This document shows positions 35,013 to 44,100 of a DNA stretch of 56,215 nucleotides, in pieces; the stretch's first letter is position 1, and every line of letters begins with the position of its first letter. Where the stretch lies: NCBI RefSeq assembly GCF_001942465.1, contig NZ_MKJY01000277.1:1-56215 (forward strand), read 5' to 3'. Source of the stretch: Actinomadura sp. CNU-125 (GTDB taxonomy: Bacteria; Actinomycetota; Actinomycetes; Streptosporangiales; Streptosporangiaceae). The notes beneath the pieces are model-generated. The model saw only the letters and a program-made list of their open reading frames with translations. It had not been told where the DNA came from and did no database searches. The position numbers were made by a program, and so were the translations under genes.

Positions 35013-35867
35013 CTAGTACTCCTCCGCGACTCTGGATATCAGGTCGAGTGACTCGGCCGGGCCGATCGCCTTGGCGGTCAGAAACGACCAGGCCAGGTTG
35101 CATGTCTGCATTTCCTCGGGTTTGTCCAAATATAGATCGCCCGCAATGGTTTCGATATAGGAGATCGGCTCCGACGTCTCCGCGAAGCGGATGATCGCGA
35201 ACGAACCGGCGGTCCCAGGGTGCGCTCCAGCGGCCAGCGGCAGTACTTGGACCTTTACCCGGGGGAGCCTGGCACGTTCGAGGATGTGGCGCAGTTGGGC
35301 GCGCATCACGACCGGGCCACCGACGACGCGGCGAAGGGCGGCCTCGTCGATGATGAACCAAAGGCGAGGCGAGGGGGTCTCGGTCAGCAGGGTTTGCCGG
35401 GCGGTCCGGACTTCGACGCGTCGCTCGATCTCCTCCTCGCTCATCTCGGTCAAGGCGCCCGACATCATCGCTCGTGCGTAGTCGGCGGTCTGGAGGAGGC
35501 CGGGGACGGACAGCGGCTCGAAGTTCATGACTTCGGAGGCTTCGGCCTCCAGTCCGATGTACTCGGCGTACTGGGGTGGAAGTACGTCAAGGTATGCGTG
35601 CCACCAGCCTCGTTGGCGCGCTTCCTTGGCGAGAGTGACTAGTTTGTCCCGATATTCACCCGCTTCGACTTCATAGAAGTCGAGAAGGCGTTTGAGATCT
35701 TTAACTTGGATGCCCCGTGTGCCTGTTTCGATACGGCTGATCCACGGTTGTTGGACGTCCATGGCTTGGGCGACCTGGGTGTTCGTCAGTCGGCGGTCGC
35801 GGCGAATCTTCCGTAGCTCGCGGGCAAGCAACCGGCGGCGGAAGGTCGGACTGTGCTCTCGGGACAT
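35013..35867 (-). CDS. XRE-type HTH regulator with DUF5753 (Scr1/WhiJ family)
   Basis: ATG at 35867 has GAGG five bases upstream. The 284 residues have an N-terminal HTH (LRKIRRDRRLTNTQVAQAMD, VQQPWISRIETGTRGIQV) and the C-terminal DUF5753 domain with YIGLEAEASEVMNFEPLSVP, GLLQTADYARAMM, RQTLLTETPSPRLWFIIDEA and LPRVKVQVLPLAAGAHPGTA. In Streptomyces this family works with DUF397 proteins and ATP-binding AbaA-type proteins in developmental control; all three classes are present here. Confidence 0.93.
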   Translation of the reverse strand: MSREHSPTFRRRLLARELRKIRRDRRLTNTQVAQAMDVQQPWISRIETGTRGIQVKDLKRLLDFYEVEAGEYRDKLVTLAKEARQRGWWHAYLDVLPPQYAEYIGLEAEASEVMNFEPLSVPGLLQTADYARAMMSGALTEMSEEEIERRVEVRTARQTLLTETPSPRLWFIIDEAALRRVVGGPVVMRAQLRHILERARLPRVKVQVLPLAAGAHPGTAGSFAIIRFAETSEPISYIETIAGDLYLDKPEEMQTCNLAWSFLTAKAIGPAESLDLISRVAEEY

Positions 35868-35951
35868 CAACACCTCACTCTATGGCTTGATCTCATGCTT
35901 GGCTGGACGCCCCGGCAAGGAATTATTCCAAAGGACTTGTGTCATGGTTCG

Positions 35952-35989
35952 CGATCGTGAATAGTCCCCTCTATCACGAGGGGCGATCG
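35952..35989. promoter_or_regulatory. Inverted repeat in the divergent regulator/ATPase promoter region
   Basis: CCCCTC (35966-35971) and GAGGGG (35978-35983) around TATCAC, enclosed by CGATCG at 35952-35957 and again at 35984-35989. It is the only strong dyad in the 175-base region shared by the regulator and ATP-binding genes and is a plausible autoregulatory site. Confidence 0.5.
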
Positions 35990-36042
35990 GACGATGACTC
36001 TTAGTGTGTTCGCTTCGCAGGGACCGAGTACGGGTGGTGGTC

Positions 36043-36819
36043 ATGGTGTGGCAGGGGTCTGGTGATGCAGGCTCGGGGGCGGAGGTGGTGCGGCGGGGCG
36101 GGTGCGCCGTGCGGACGCTGCCGGTGGACGGGACGTGCGCTGCGGTGGCGCGACGGTTCGTGCGGGACGTCCTCGCCGAACTCCGCCTTCCGGACGGGCT
36201 CGTCGAGGACTCCGTGACGATGGTCTCCGAGCTGGCGACGAACGTCTTCGTGCACACGCTGGGCGGTCGCGTCCTCAGCATCACCCCGACGGTCGGGCTG
36301 CCGGAGGTGCGGATCTACGGGCGGGAGAGCGGGACGGAGCTCGTCGTGAAGGTGTTCGACTCCGGGTCGTGGATCGGGGCACCGCCCCGCGGGGCGCTCC
36401 GGCCGGAGGCCGGGGCGGAGGGCGGGCGAGGGCTGGAGATCGTCGATGCCTTGGTGCGCGAGCACGGGGGCCGGTGGGGGCTCCATCGGAGCCGATCGTC
36501 GCTGGGGCTCGCGCCGGTGCCGGGGAAGGTCGTCTACTTCGGCCTGCCCGGACGCCTGCCGGTGGCGCCCGTCGACGACTGCATCCGGACCGTCCGGGAG
36601 CTGGCGCGGATGCTGGCCGCGCAGGGGATCGAGCGCACGCACCTCAGCGTCGGGTGGGGGATGGCCGTCCTGTCGGTTCGGGCCGGGATCACCGCGTGGG
36701 CGCGGGACGGGGGAGTCTCGGTGACGTTGCCGCCGGTGGGGACGCGCAAGTTCGCGATGTCCGACCTCGCCGATGTCGCCGAGGAGATCGTCCGGTGCGG
36801 GGAGGATCTCGACGCGTGA
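36043..36819 (+). CDS. ATP-binding protein, HATPase_c anti-sigma-factor-like (AbaA type)
   Basis: ATG at 36043 gives 258 residues. The first 140 residues are an anti-sigma-like kinase fold: VARRFVRDVLAELRLPDGLV, N box VTMVSELATNVFVHT, VFDSGSW and the G-rich GAEGGRGLEIVDALVREHGG. The C-terminal 110 residues form a second, unrelated domain. The pairing with a DUF5753 regulator and DUF397 genes repeats the conserved actinomycete cluster. The second domain distinguishes it from the usual short 140-residue form. Confidence 0.88.
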   Translation: MVWQGSGDAGSGAEVVRRGGCAVRTLPVDGTCAAVARRFVRDVLAELRLPDGLVEDSVTMVSELATNVFVHTLGGRVLSITPTVGLPEVRIYGRESGTELVVKVFDSGSWIGAPPRGALRPEAGAEGGRGLEIVDALVREHGGRWGLHRSRSSLGLAPVPGKVVYFGLPGRLPVAPVDDCIRTVRELARMLAAQGIERTHLSVGWGMAVLSVRAGITAWARDGGVSVTLPPVGTRKFAMSDLADVAEEIVRCGEDLDA

Positions 36820-36821
36820 GG

Positions 36822-36850
36822 GGCCGGGGGCGGCCGAGCCGCCTCCGGCC
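36822..36850. terminator. Bidirectional terminator
   Basis: GGCCGGGGGCGGC pairs with GCCGCCTCCGGCC (one G-T pair) around CGA, between the convergent ATP-binding and SnoaL gene stops. Confidence 0.75.
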
Positions 36851-36858
36851 CGGAACGG

Positions 36859-37272
36859 TCAGCTCTCGCGGGTCCAGACGGGGTTGATCCAGACCTCGCG
36901 GATGCGCCAGCCCGCCGGGGTACGGGTCGTGGCGTAGCGCTGGCGCAGGCCGCCGGTGAAGTGCGGCGCCCGGCCGTCGCGGTAGTAGTACACGGTCGAG
37001 TTCGCCGAGGCGGTCGCCTGGTCGTCGTCGACGTCCACCAAGAGGTCGGTGGTCGTGTGCTGGGTGTGGTCTCCGTCGACCTCGTCCTGGCGCATGAAGC
37101 CGACGACCTTGTCCAGGCCGTTGAGTTCGCCGCCGCGCGGGGAGTGCACCGTGACGTCCTCGGCGAGGACGGTGTCGGCGTCGTCCCACCGCTTCTCGTC
37201 GAGCAGGAGCGCGAAGCGGGTGAGCAGGTCGGCGATCTCGATGCGGTCGGTGATCAGTGTGTCGGTGGGCAT
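36859..37272 (-). CDS. SnoaL-like (NTF2 fold) protein
   Basis: ATG at 37272, 137 residues: IEIADLLTRFALLLDEKRWD, VLAEDVTVHSPRGGELNGLD, VDVDDDQATASANSTVYYYR and WRIREVWINPVWTRES fit the SnoaL_4 group of polyketide-cyclase/dehydratase-like proteins. It lies 16 bases after the MarR-like gene on the same strand, so the two form an operon. Substrate unknown. Confidence 0.85.
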   Translation of the reverse strand: MPTDTLITDRIEIADLLTRFALLLDEKRWDDADTVLAEDVTVHSPRGGELNGLDKVVGFMRQDEVDGDHTQHTTTDLLVDVDDDQATASANSTVYYYRDGRAPHFTGGLRQRYATTRTPAGWRIREVWINPVWTRES

Positions 37273-37287
37273 GGTCTTCCCTTTCGT

Positions 37288-37725
37288 TCAGGAGGCGGCC
37301 AGGGTCGCGTTTGCCCTGGCCAGGACGGTGTTCAGGACGCGGCCCGCGGCGGCCAGGTCCTCGGGCGGGAGGTCGCCCCACAGGCCCTGGGTGATCGGGC
37401 CGAGCGCGGTGCGGACCTGCGTCCAGCGCGCCCGTCCTTCGTCGGTGGCCTGGACGCCGCCGTCGTCGTCGCGCAGGAAACCCGCGGCGGTCAGCTCGGC
37501 GATGCGTTCGGCCACCGATGCCCGGTCGAACTGCGTCGCGCCGCTGACCCGGCGGACGAGTTCGGCGCGGTCGACGGCTCCGCCGCCGGTCACGGTCAGG
37601 GTGAGGGTCACCCACTGGGGCTCGGTGATGCCGGACCCGGCGAGCTGCCGGTCCAGGATCGCGTTGAGCGCCTTCTCGGTCTGGCCGATGAGCGCGGAGC
37701 CGAAGGTCTGGGCGGTGGTCGTCAT
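37288..37725 (-). CDS. MarR-like winged-helix protein
   Basis: ATG at 37725 follows TGGAGG. The 145 residues have a degenerate MarR layout: LIGQTEKALNAILDRQLAGS, GITEPQWVTLTLTVTGGGAV, FDRASVAERIAELTAAGFLR, DDDGGVQATDEGRARW. The wing is short. The promoter region shared with the divergent MarR gene contains three related half-sites, so one or both regulators act there. Confidence 0.8.
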   Translation of the reverse strand: MTTTAQTFGSALIGQTEKALNAILDRQLAGSGITEPQWVTLTLTVTGGGAVDRAELVRRVSGATQFDRASVAERIAELTAAGFLRDDDGGVQATDEGRARWTQVRTALGPITQGLWGDLPPEDLAAAGRVLNTVLARANATLAAS

Positions 37726-37749
37726 GATGCCTCCAGGTTTGTTTCCGTG

Positions 37750-37812
37750 ACTAACGTTTGTCCCACTAACGTTTATGGCATGAACGAAGTTACATCGTTA
37801 GTCCGACTAACG
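37750..37812. promoter_or_regulatory. MarR operators: CGTTAGT/ACTAACG sites between divergent MarR genes
   Basis: CGTTAGT-ccg-ACTAACG (37796-37812) is a perfect dyad and overlaps the -35 TTAGTC (37798-37803) of the plus-strand gene. Two direct copies of ACTAACGTTT lie at 37750-37759 and 37765-37774, nearer the minus-strand gene. Confidence 0.75.
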
Positions 37813-37826
37813 CAAGAGGGTAGGAT
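37798..37826 (+). promoter_or_regulatory. Leaderless promoter of the plus-strand MarR gene
   Basis: TTAGTC, 17-base spacer, TAGGAT (37821-37826), then seven bases to ATG 37834. The geometry predicts a leaderless transcript whose -35 is covered by the operator. Confidence 0.6.
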
Positions 37827-37833
37827 CGGCGCC

Positions 37834-38328
37834 ATGACCGGCAGAGTCGAAGCAGGGGACATGCCCGACCACAGCGAGATCCGGACTCCGGACAGGCTGC
37901 GGCGGCGGGCCAGCCGGCTGCTGGCACAGGTGTCCGGACAGTCGGATCGGCTGGTGAGCGAGGGGCTGGCCCGGGTGGACGCCCGCAAGTGGCACTACGC
38001 CGTGCTCGCCTCGCTGCACGAATACGGTCCCGGCAGCCAGGCGACGCTGAGCCGGCGCACCGGCATCTACCGCAGCGACATGGTCGGCGTCCTCAACGAG
38101 CTGTCCGAGCGCGGTTTCGTCGAGCGGGCGCCCGATCCCGGCGACCGGCGGCGCAACGTCATCACGATCACCGCCCAGGGCCGCCGGCACCTGCGCCGCC
38201 TCGACGGGGTCATGGACGATCTCCACGAGGAACTGCTCGCCCCGTTGCTCCCCGACGAGCGCGCCCAGTTCGTGGGGCTGCTCACCCGCCTGCGGGACCA
38301 CCACGCGCAGGCGTCACCGGTCGACTGA
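37834..38328 (+). CDS. MarR family transcriptional regulator
   Basis: ATG at 37834 is set by the leaderless promoter; an upstream ATG at 37780 lies within the operators. The 164 residues contain the winged helix ALSRRTG-like core (GSQATLSRRTGIYRSDMVGV, LNELSERGFVERAPDPGDRR, RNVITITAQGRRHL). Regulates the divergent MarR/SnoaL operon and itself, by inference from the dyads. It converges on parC. Confidence 0.9.
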   Translation: MTGRVEAGDMPDHSEIRTPDRLRRRASRLLAQVSGQSDRLVSEGLARVDARKWHYAVLASLHEYGPGSQATLSRRTGIYRSDMVGVLNELSERGFVERAPDPGDRRRNVITITAQGRRHLRRLDGVMDDLHEELLAPLLPDERAQFVGLLTRLRDHHAQASPVD

Positions 38329-38336
38329 CACGGAAA

Positions 38337-38360
38337 GGGCCGGGCCTTTCGGCCCGGCCC
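38337..38360. terminator. Bidirectional terminator between MarR gene and parC
   Basis: GGGCCGGGCC pairs perfectly with GGCCCGGCCC around TTTC, located eight bases after the MarR stop and six before the parC stop. Confidence 0.85.
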
Positions 38361-38366
38361 GTCGCG

Positions 38367-40846
38367 TCACTCCTCGGAGTTCTCCGGGGGCGGCCCGAGG
38401 GGGCCGCTGATCGTGGTGATCGTCGTGTCGAGTTCGTCGCCCGAGCCGTCCCGGCGGCCGAGCGGGGCGTTGAGGTTGGCGGGCTTGCCGTTCGGGCCCG
38501 CCGCCCGGAGCGGTGTCGGGGCCGCCCACGCCTGGAGCAGGACGTCCTCGCCCTTCAGGAACCGGTGCGAGCGGACGCCTCCGGTGGCTCTTCCCTTCGA
38601 CGGGAAGTCCGCGAAATCGGCGATCTTGATCGCGCCGGTCTGCGTGCCCGGCAGGGCCGAGGACGAACCGGAGATCGTGATCACCCGCGCCTCGCGGGAC
38701 GGGTCGAGGGCGCCGAACCACAGGACGTGCGCGTCCGCGCCCAGCTTGATGCCCGCCATGCCGCCCGCCATCCGGCCCTGCGGGCGGACGAGCGAGGCGG
38801 CGAAGTGCAGCAGTTGTGCGTCGTTCGTGATGAAGACGACGTGATCGTCCTCGGACTGCAGGTGGACGGCGCCGATGACTCGATCGTCGTCCTTGAGGGT
38901 GATGACTTCGAATTCGTCCCGGTTGTGCGGGAAGTCGGGGACGACCCGTTTGACCACGCCCTGGACGGTGCCGAGGGCGAGACCTCCGCCGACCTCGTTC
39001 ACGGACGCGATGCCGACGATCGTCTCGTCCGGTTCGAGGTCGACGTACTCGGTCGCCGGGGCGCCTCCGGCCAGCGACGGCGGCGCGGCGGTGGGCGGCA
39101 GGGTCGGGAGGTCCACGACCTCGATGCGGATCATCCGGCCGAGGGACGTCACGGCCCCGACCTGGCCCCGGACGGTCGCGGGGACCGCGGAGATCAGGAC
39201 GTCGTGCTGCGCCCGGGGTCCGCTGTCGGGAAGCGGGGACGCGTCGTGGGTGCGGGCGAGGAGGCCCGTGGACGACAGGAGCACCGTGCACGGATCGTCC
39301 GCGACCTGCAGCGGGACGGCGCCGACGGCCTGCTGTCCGGACGCCTCGATGAGGACCGTGCGGCGCGGCGTCGAGTACTCCTTCGCGACCTCGGCGAGTT
39401 CCCTGGAGACGAGGTTGCGGAGCTTGCGCTCCGATTCCAGGATCGCCGTCAGCTTCGCGATCTCCTTCGCGAGCTGCTCCTTCTCCTTCTCGAGTTCGAG
39501 CTTGTCGAAGCGGGTGAGGCGGCGCAGCGGCGTGTCGAGGATGTACTGCGACTGGATCTCCGACAGCTCGAAGGTCTGCATCAGGCGCTCTTTGGCCTGC
39601 GCGGCGTCGTCGCTCTCCCGGATGATCCGGATGACCTCGTCGATGTTGAGCAGGGCGACCAGGAGGCCGTCGACGAGGTGGAGGCGGTCCTCGCGCTTCT
39701 TGCGGCGGAACTGCGAGCGGCGCCGGACGACCTCGACGCGGTGGTCGATGTAGACCTGCAGGAGGTCGCGGAGGCCGAGGGTGCGGGGCTGCCCGTCGAC
39801 CAGGGCGACGTTGTTGATGCCGAAGGTCTCCTCCATCGGCGTCAGCTTGTAGAGGTCGGCGAGGACGGCCTCGGGATTGAAGCCGTTCTTGATCTCGATG
39901 ACCAGGCGGAGGCCGACGTTGCGGTCGGTGAGGTCCTTCAGGTCGGCGATGCCCTGCAGCTTCTTGGCGTTGACCAGTTCCTTGATCTTGGCCTTGACGC
40001 GCTCCGGCCCGACCGCGTACGGGAGTTCGCTGACGACGATGCCCTTGCGGCGGGGCGTGACGTTCTCGATCGTCGTGGTGGCGCGGGTGCGGAAGGTGCC
40101 CCGGCCCTTCTCGTAGGCGTCGCGGATGCCGTCCAGGCGACGATCTTGCCGCCGGTGGGCAGGTCGGGTCCGGGGACGAACCTCATCAGGTCTTCGAGGG
40201 TGGCGTCGGGGTGGTCGATGAGGTGCCGGGCGGCGGCGACGACCTCGTCGAGGTTGTGCGGGGCCATGTTGGTGGCCATCCCGACGGCGATGCCGGACGC
40301 GCCGTTCACCAGCAGGTTCGGGAACGCCGCGGGCACGACCTCGGGTTCCTGCTCCTGGCCGTCGTAGTTCGGCCGGAAGTCGACGGTGTCCTCGTCGATG
40401 GACCCGACCATGAGCATGGCCTCGCGGGTCATGCGGGCCTCGGTGTACCGCATGGCGGCCGGCATGTCGTCGCCGCCGAGCGAGCCGAAGTTGCCGTGCC
40501 CGTCGACGAGCGGCATCCGCATGGCCCAGCGCTGCGCCATCCGCACCATCGCGTCGTAGATGGCGCTGTCGCCGTGCGGGTGCAGCTTGCCCATGACCTC
40601 GCCGACGACGCGGGCGCACTTGACGTGCCCGCGGTCGGGACGCAGCCCCATCTCGTTCATCGAGTAGAGGATGCGCCGCTGGACGGGCTTGAGCCCGTCG
40701 CGCGCGTCCGGAAGCGCCCGCTGGTAGATGACCGAGTAGGCGTACTCGAGGAAGCTGCCGCGCATCTCCTCGGAGACATCGACGTCGACGATGTTCTCTT
40801 CGAAGTCCGGCGGCGGTGGAGGGGCTTGGGATCCGCGTCGTGCCAT
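38367..40846 (-). CDS. parC: DNA topoisomerase IV subunit A, frameshifted near 40138
   Basis: ATG at 40846 gives about 826 residues. N-terminal breakage-reunion domain: [40 protein letters not shown] (quinolone region with Ser and Asp at the sensitive positions) and the catalytic Tyr in [10 protein letters not shown]. The frame changes at [20 protein letters not shown] with one lost G. The rest has [20 protein letters not shown], a coiled coil and the C-terminal beta-pinwheel. It pairs functionally with parE at 15.7 kb; the 23-kb separation is unusual compared with adjacent bacterial parEC operons but is common in actinomycetes. Confidence 0.93.
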
Positions 40847-41010
40847 GCGCCTTATTGTGGCCGGTCCCAGAGACAGTTGTGCACATGCCACCCGGACGTC
40901 TCGGGGATCCTGTCATCTTTCGCCTGTGGACGAGCGTGTTCGGAGCGGGCATCGCGACCACGCCGGTCTGCGATCATTCCGGGTGGAACGAACCGCGAGG
41001 AGGACGTTTC

Positions 41011-42174
41011 GTGAGCGGACTGGCCGACTTCCAGAACTCGATCTATCTGCAGGGTCTCGGTGACGTCACCCCGTCCCTGCCCACCGACCTCACGAAACTG
41101 GAGGGTCGTGCAGAGCGCGCGCTGTCGGCCCAAGCATTCGGTTATGTGGCGGGGTCGGCCGGGAGCGAGGCGACCGCGCGTGCCAACAGGGACGCGTTCG
41201 ATCGTCACCGGATCGTCCCCAGGATGCTCCGGGACGTCGCAGAACGTGACCTGTCCGTGAACGTGTTCGGCACCGAGATGCCGTCCCCCGTACTGCTCGG
41301 ACCGATCGGCGTTCTGTCCATCATGCATCCCGACGGGGAACTGGCCGTGGCGCGCGCGGCGGCGGCCGAAGGCGTCCCGATGGTGCTGAGCACGGCGGCG
41401 TCCTACGACATGGAGGCGGTGGCCGAGGCGAACGGCGAGGGTCCGCGCTGGTACCAGCTGTACTGGCCCAAGGACAGGGACCTCGCCGCCAGTTTCCTCG
41501 GACGGGCCAGGGCCGCGGGCTACACGGCCCTGGTCGTCACCCTCGACACGTTCACGATGGCGTGGCGGCCCCGCGACCTCGACCAGGGATACCTGCCGTT
41601 CCTGCGCGGCATCGGCGTCGCGAACTACTTCAGCGATCCCGTCTTCCAGCGGGCGGTGGGCGGGCCGGTCACCGACGCCAACCGCGAGACCGCGCTGCTG
41701 CACTGGATCGCCAACTTCGGGAATCCGTCGCTGACCTGGGACGACCTGGTGTTCCTCCGCGAGAACTGGGACGGCCCGATCGCCCTCAAGGGCATCCAGC
41801 ACCCCGACGACGCGCGGCGGGCCGTCGACGCGGGGATGGACGGCGTGATCGTCTCCAACCACGGCGGACGGCAGGTGGACGGGGCGATCGCGTCCCTCGA
41901 CGCGCTCCCCGGCGTCGTCGACGCGGTCGGCGACCGGACGACCGTGCTGTTCGACAGCGGCGTCCGGACGGGCGCGGACGCGGTGAAGGCGCTCGCGCTC
42001 GGCGCGAAGGCCGTCCTGCTGGCGCGCCCGTACGCCTACGGGCTCGCGCTGGGCGGGCAGGCCGGCGTCCAGCACGTCCTGCGGTGCTTCCAGGCCGAGA
42101 TGGAGCTGACGATGGCGCTCGCCGGAATCGCCCGTCCCGAGGAGATCGGCCCGCAGATCCTCGCCGGACCCTGA
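41011..42174 (+). CDS. FMN-dependent alpha-hydroxy-acid oxidase, lactate 2-monooxygenase-like
   Basis: GTG at 41011 follows AGGAGG at eight bases, 387 residues. FMN and substrate residues are in FGYVAGSAGSEATARANRDA, SPVLLGPIGVLSIMHPDGE, WYQLYWPKDRDL, the catalytic His-Gly-Gly-Arg in VIVSNHGGRQVDGAI and DSGVRTGADAVKALALGAKA. The pattern is closest to L-lactate 2-monooxygenase and related actinobacterial enzymes that oxidise L-2-hydroxyacids. It stands alone, divergent from parC. Confidence 0.9.
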   Translation: MSGLADFQNSIYLQGLGDVTPSLPTDLTKLEGRAERALSAQAFGYVAGSAGSEATARANRDAFDRHRIVPRMLRDVAERDLSVNVFGTEMPSPVLLGPIGVLSIMHPDGELAVARAAAAEGVPMVLSTAASYDMEAVAEANGEGPRWYQLYWPKDRDLAASFLGRARAAGYTALVVTLDTFTMAWRPRDLDQGYLPFLRGIGVANYFSDPVFQRAVGGPVTDANRETALLHWIANFGNPSLTWDDLVFLRENWDGPIALKGIQHPDDARRAVDAGMDGVIVSNHGGRQVDGAIASLDALPGVVDAVGDRTTVLFDSGVRTGADAVKALALGAKAVLLARPYAYGLALGGQAGVQHVLRCFQAEMELTMALAGIARPEEIGPQILAGP

Positions 42175-42255
42175 CAAATGTCACGGGTCGCCCGTGGGTT
42201 CCTCACCGGCGATTCCTGATGCCCGTGACTGCCGCCCGCGTCCCGCGCGGGAAGC

Positions 42256-42932
42256 ATGGACGGCATGAAGGCACCCGTGATCGAGGTACGCGGACTGGAA
42301 CTGAGCGACGCCGCCCACCGGAGCCCGCGTGACGTGGCCTTCACCGTGGCGTCCGGCGAGGTCTACGCGGTGCTCGGCCGGTACGGCGCGGGCAAGACCG
42401 AGCTGCTCGAACTGCTCGCGGGCCTGCGGCGGCCCACGGCCGGGACCGTCCGCGTGCACGGCGCCGACCCGTACGCCGACCGTGGCGCGGCGCGCGGCGG
42501 GGCCGTCTGGCGCGACGGCGGACTGTTCCCGGGGCTGACGGTCGCCGAGATCGTCGACACGTGGCGGCGCTGGACGCTCGACCCAGCTGACCGCGCGGAC
42601 GCGCTCGCCCGCGTCGGTCTCGCGGACGCCGCCGACATGCCGTTCGAGCGGCTGGCGCCGGGGGAGCGGCGGCGGCTCGACCTGGCGCTCGCCCTCGTCG
42701 GCCGCTCCGACCCGCTGCTTCTGGACGAGCCGACGGCCGGCCTCGACGCCGGTGCGGCCCGCGAGGTGCGGTCGGTGCTGCGCCGCCTGGCCGCGCACGG
42801 CACCACCGTCGTGCTCACCACCCGCGACCCCGGCGAGGCGTGCCGCGCCGATCGGGTCGCGTCCTCGCCGAGGGACGGCTGGTGACCGGCCGCGACTCCG
42901 CCCGGCTCGCCGCCCGCCCGCGCGCGGCCTGA
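42256..42932 (+). CDS. ABC transporter ATP-binding protein, frameshifted near 42858
   Basis: ATG at 42256 (or 42265). Walker A LGRYGAGKTELL (Tyr replaces the usual Asn/Ser), a signature that reads FERLAPGERRRLDLALAL rather than LSGGQ, and Walker B PLLLDEPTAGLD. After ADRVA one G is missing and the frame should continue VLAEGRLVTGRDSARLAA to a stop at 42932. The product would have about 225 residues. No permease gene is adjacent; the next genes are a kinase and regulator, so it may be an orphaned half of an ABC-2 exporter. Confidence 0.8.
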
Positions 42933-42953
42933 CCCGGTCGCGTGGCGGGCACG

Positions 42954-42959
42954 TACGCT
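42954..42959 (+). promoter_or_regulatory. -10 element of the second histidine kinase gene
   Basis: TACGCT lies six bases before the GTG start at 42966, so the transcript would be leaderless; the best -35-like match is CTGACC with a 19-base spacer. Confidence 0.4.
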
Positions 42960-42965
42960 GGGCGC

Positions 42966-44100
42966 GTGCAGCCCTGGATTCCGCGGCCCACGGTGATCGC
43001 CGCGACGATCGTGGGGATGACGGTGCTCACGCTGAGCGGCTTCATGGCGCCAGCGCTGTGGGACGAGGCGGTCGGCGCGCGCGACGCCGCCGGGTTCACC
43101 GCCGGTCTCGTGGGGGTCGCGGCGGTTTTCGCCGGATACGCCCGGTTGCTGTGGCTGAACCTGATGCGCCGCACCCGTCCCGCGCACCGGGCCGGCTTCG
43201 CCGCGATCGTCCTGGCGTGCTGGACGGCCCCGCTGCTGGGCGTCGACCAGGGGTGGGGCAACGCGCTGCTCGTCCCGTCCGGGCTGATCGCGGTGGTGCT
43301 GCCGGTGCGCGAGGCGGTCCCGGTGGCCGCGGCGGCGACCGTCCTGACGCCGGTCTACGGGCTGCTGCTGGGCATGCCCGCGCTGGCGCTGCTGTACGAG
43401 GCACTGGGCGTGCCGCTCGCCGCTTTCTCCGGATACGTCACGGTCTGGCTGTTCCATGTCGTGCAGGAACTCCGCGAGGCGCGCTGCGAGCTGGCCCGGT
43501 CGGCGGTCGGCGCGGAGCGGCAGCGGTTCGCCCGCGACCTGCACGACGTGCTCGGCCACAGCCTGCAGGCGGTGGCGCTGCGCGCCGAGGTCGCCGAACG
43601 GTACCTCGACCGCGACGGCGGGCGCGTCCGCAAGGAACTCGCCGAGATCCAGCGGATGGCGCGCGACTCGGTGCGCGACGTGCGCGAGGTCGTCCGCGGC
43701 TACCGGGCGACGTCGCTGGCCGCCGAGCTGGACGGCATGTCGGCGGTGCTGCGCGCGGCGGGCATCCGGTGCGAGCCGCCGGAGGTGTCGCCCGCGCTGC
43801 CCGCCCACGTGCACGAACCGCTCGGGTGGGTGGCGCGGGAGGCCGCCACGAACGTCCTGCGGCACTCCACCGCGAGCTGGTGCGAGATCAGCGTGCGCGC
43901 GGACGGCGGCGGCGTCCACGTCGAGATCGTCACGACGGCGCCGCGCGCCGCTCCACCGGGGACGCGGGCAGCGGCCTGCCCGGCCTCGCCGAGCGGATCG
44001 CGCGCCGGCGGGCGGCGAGTTCCGCGCGGGCCCGGCCGGGGACGGCACGTTCCGCGTGACGGCCGCGCTGCCCGCCGCGCCGGTGGAGGGAGACGCGTGA
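42966..44100 (+). CDS. Sensor histidine kinase (NarL type), frameshifted near 43935 and 44010
   Basis: GTG at 42966. The first 170 residues contain six membrane helices (for example TVIAATIVGMTVLTLSGFMA and NALLVPSGLIAVVLPV). The H box is AERQRFARDLHDVLGHSLQA, followed by the N box REAATNVLRHSTASWCEI. Two frame changes, each explained by one lost base, precede GSGLPGLAERIA (G box) and GGEFRAGPAGDGTFRVTAAL. The reconstructed protein, about 378 residues, is ordinary. Its stop overlaps the response regulator start. Confidence 0.87.
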
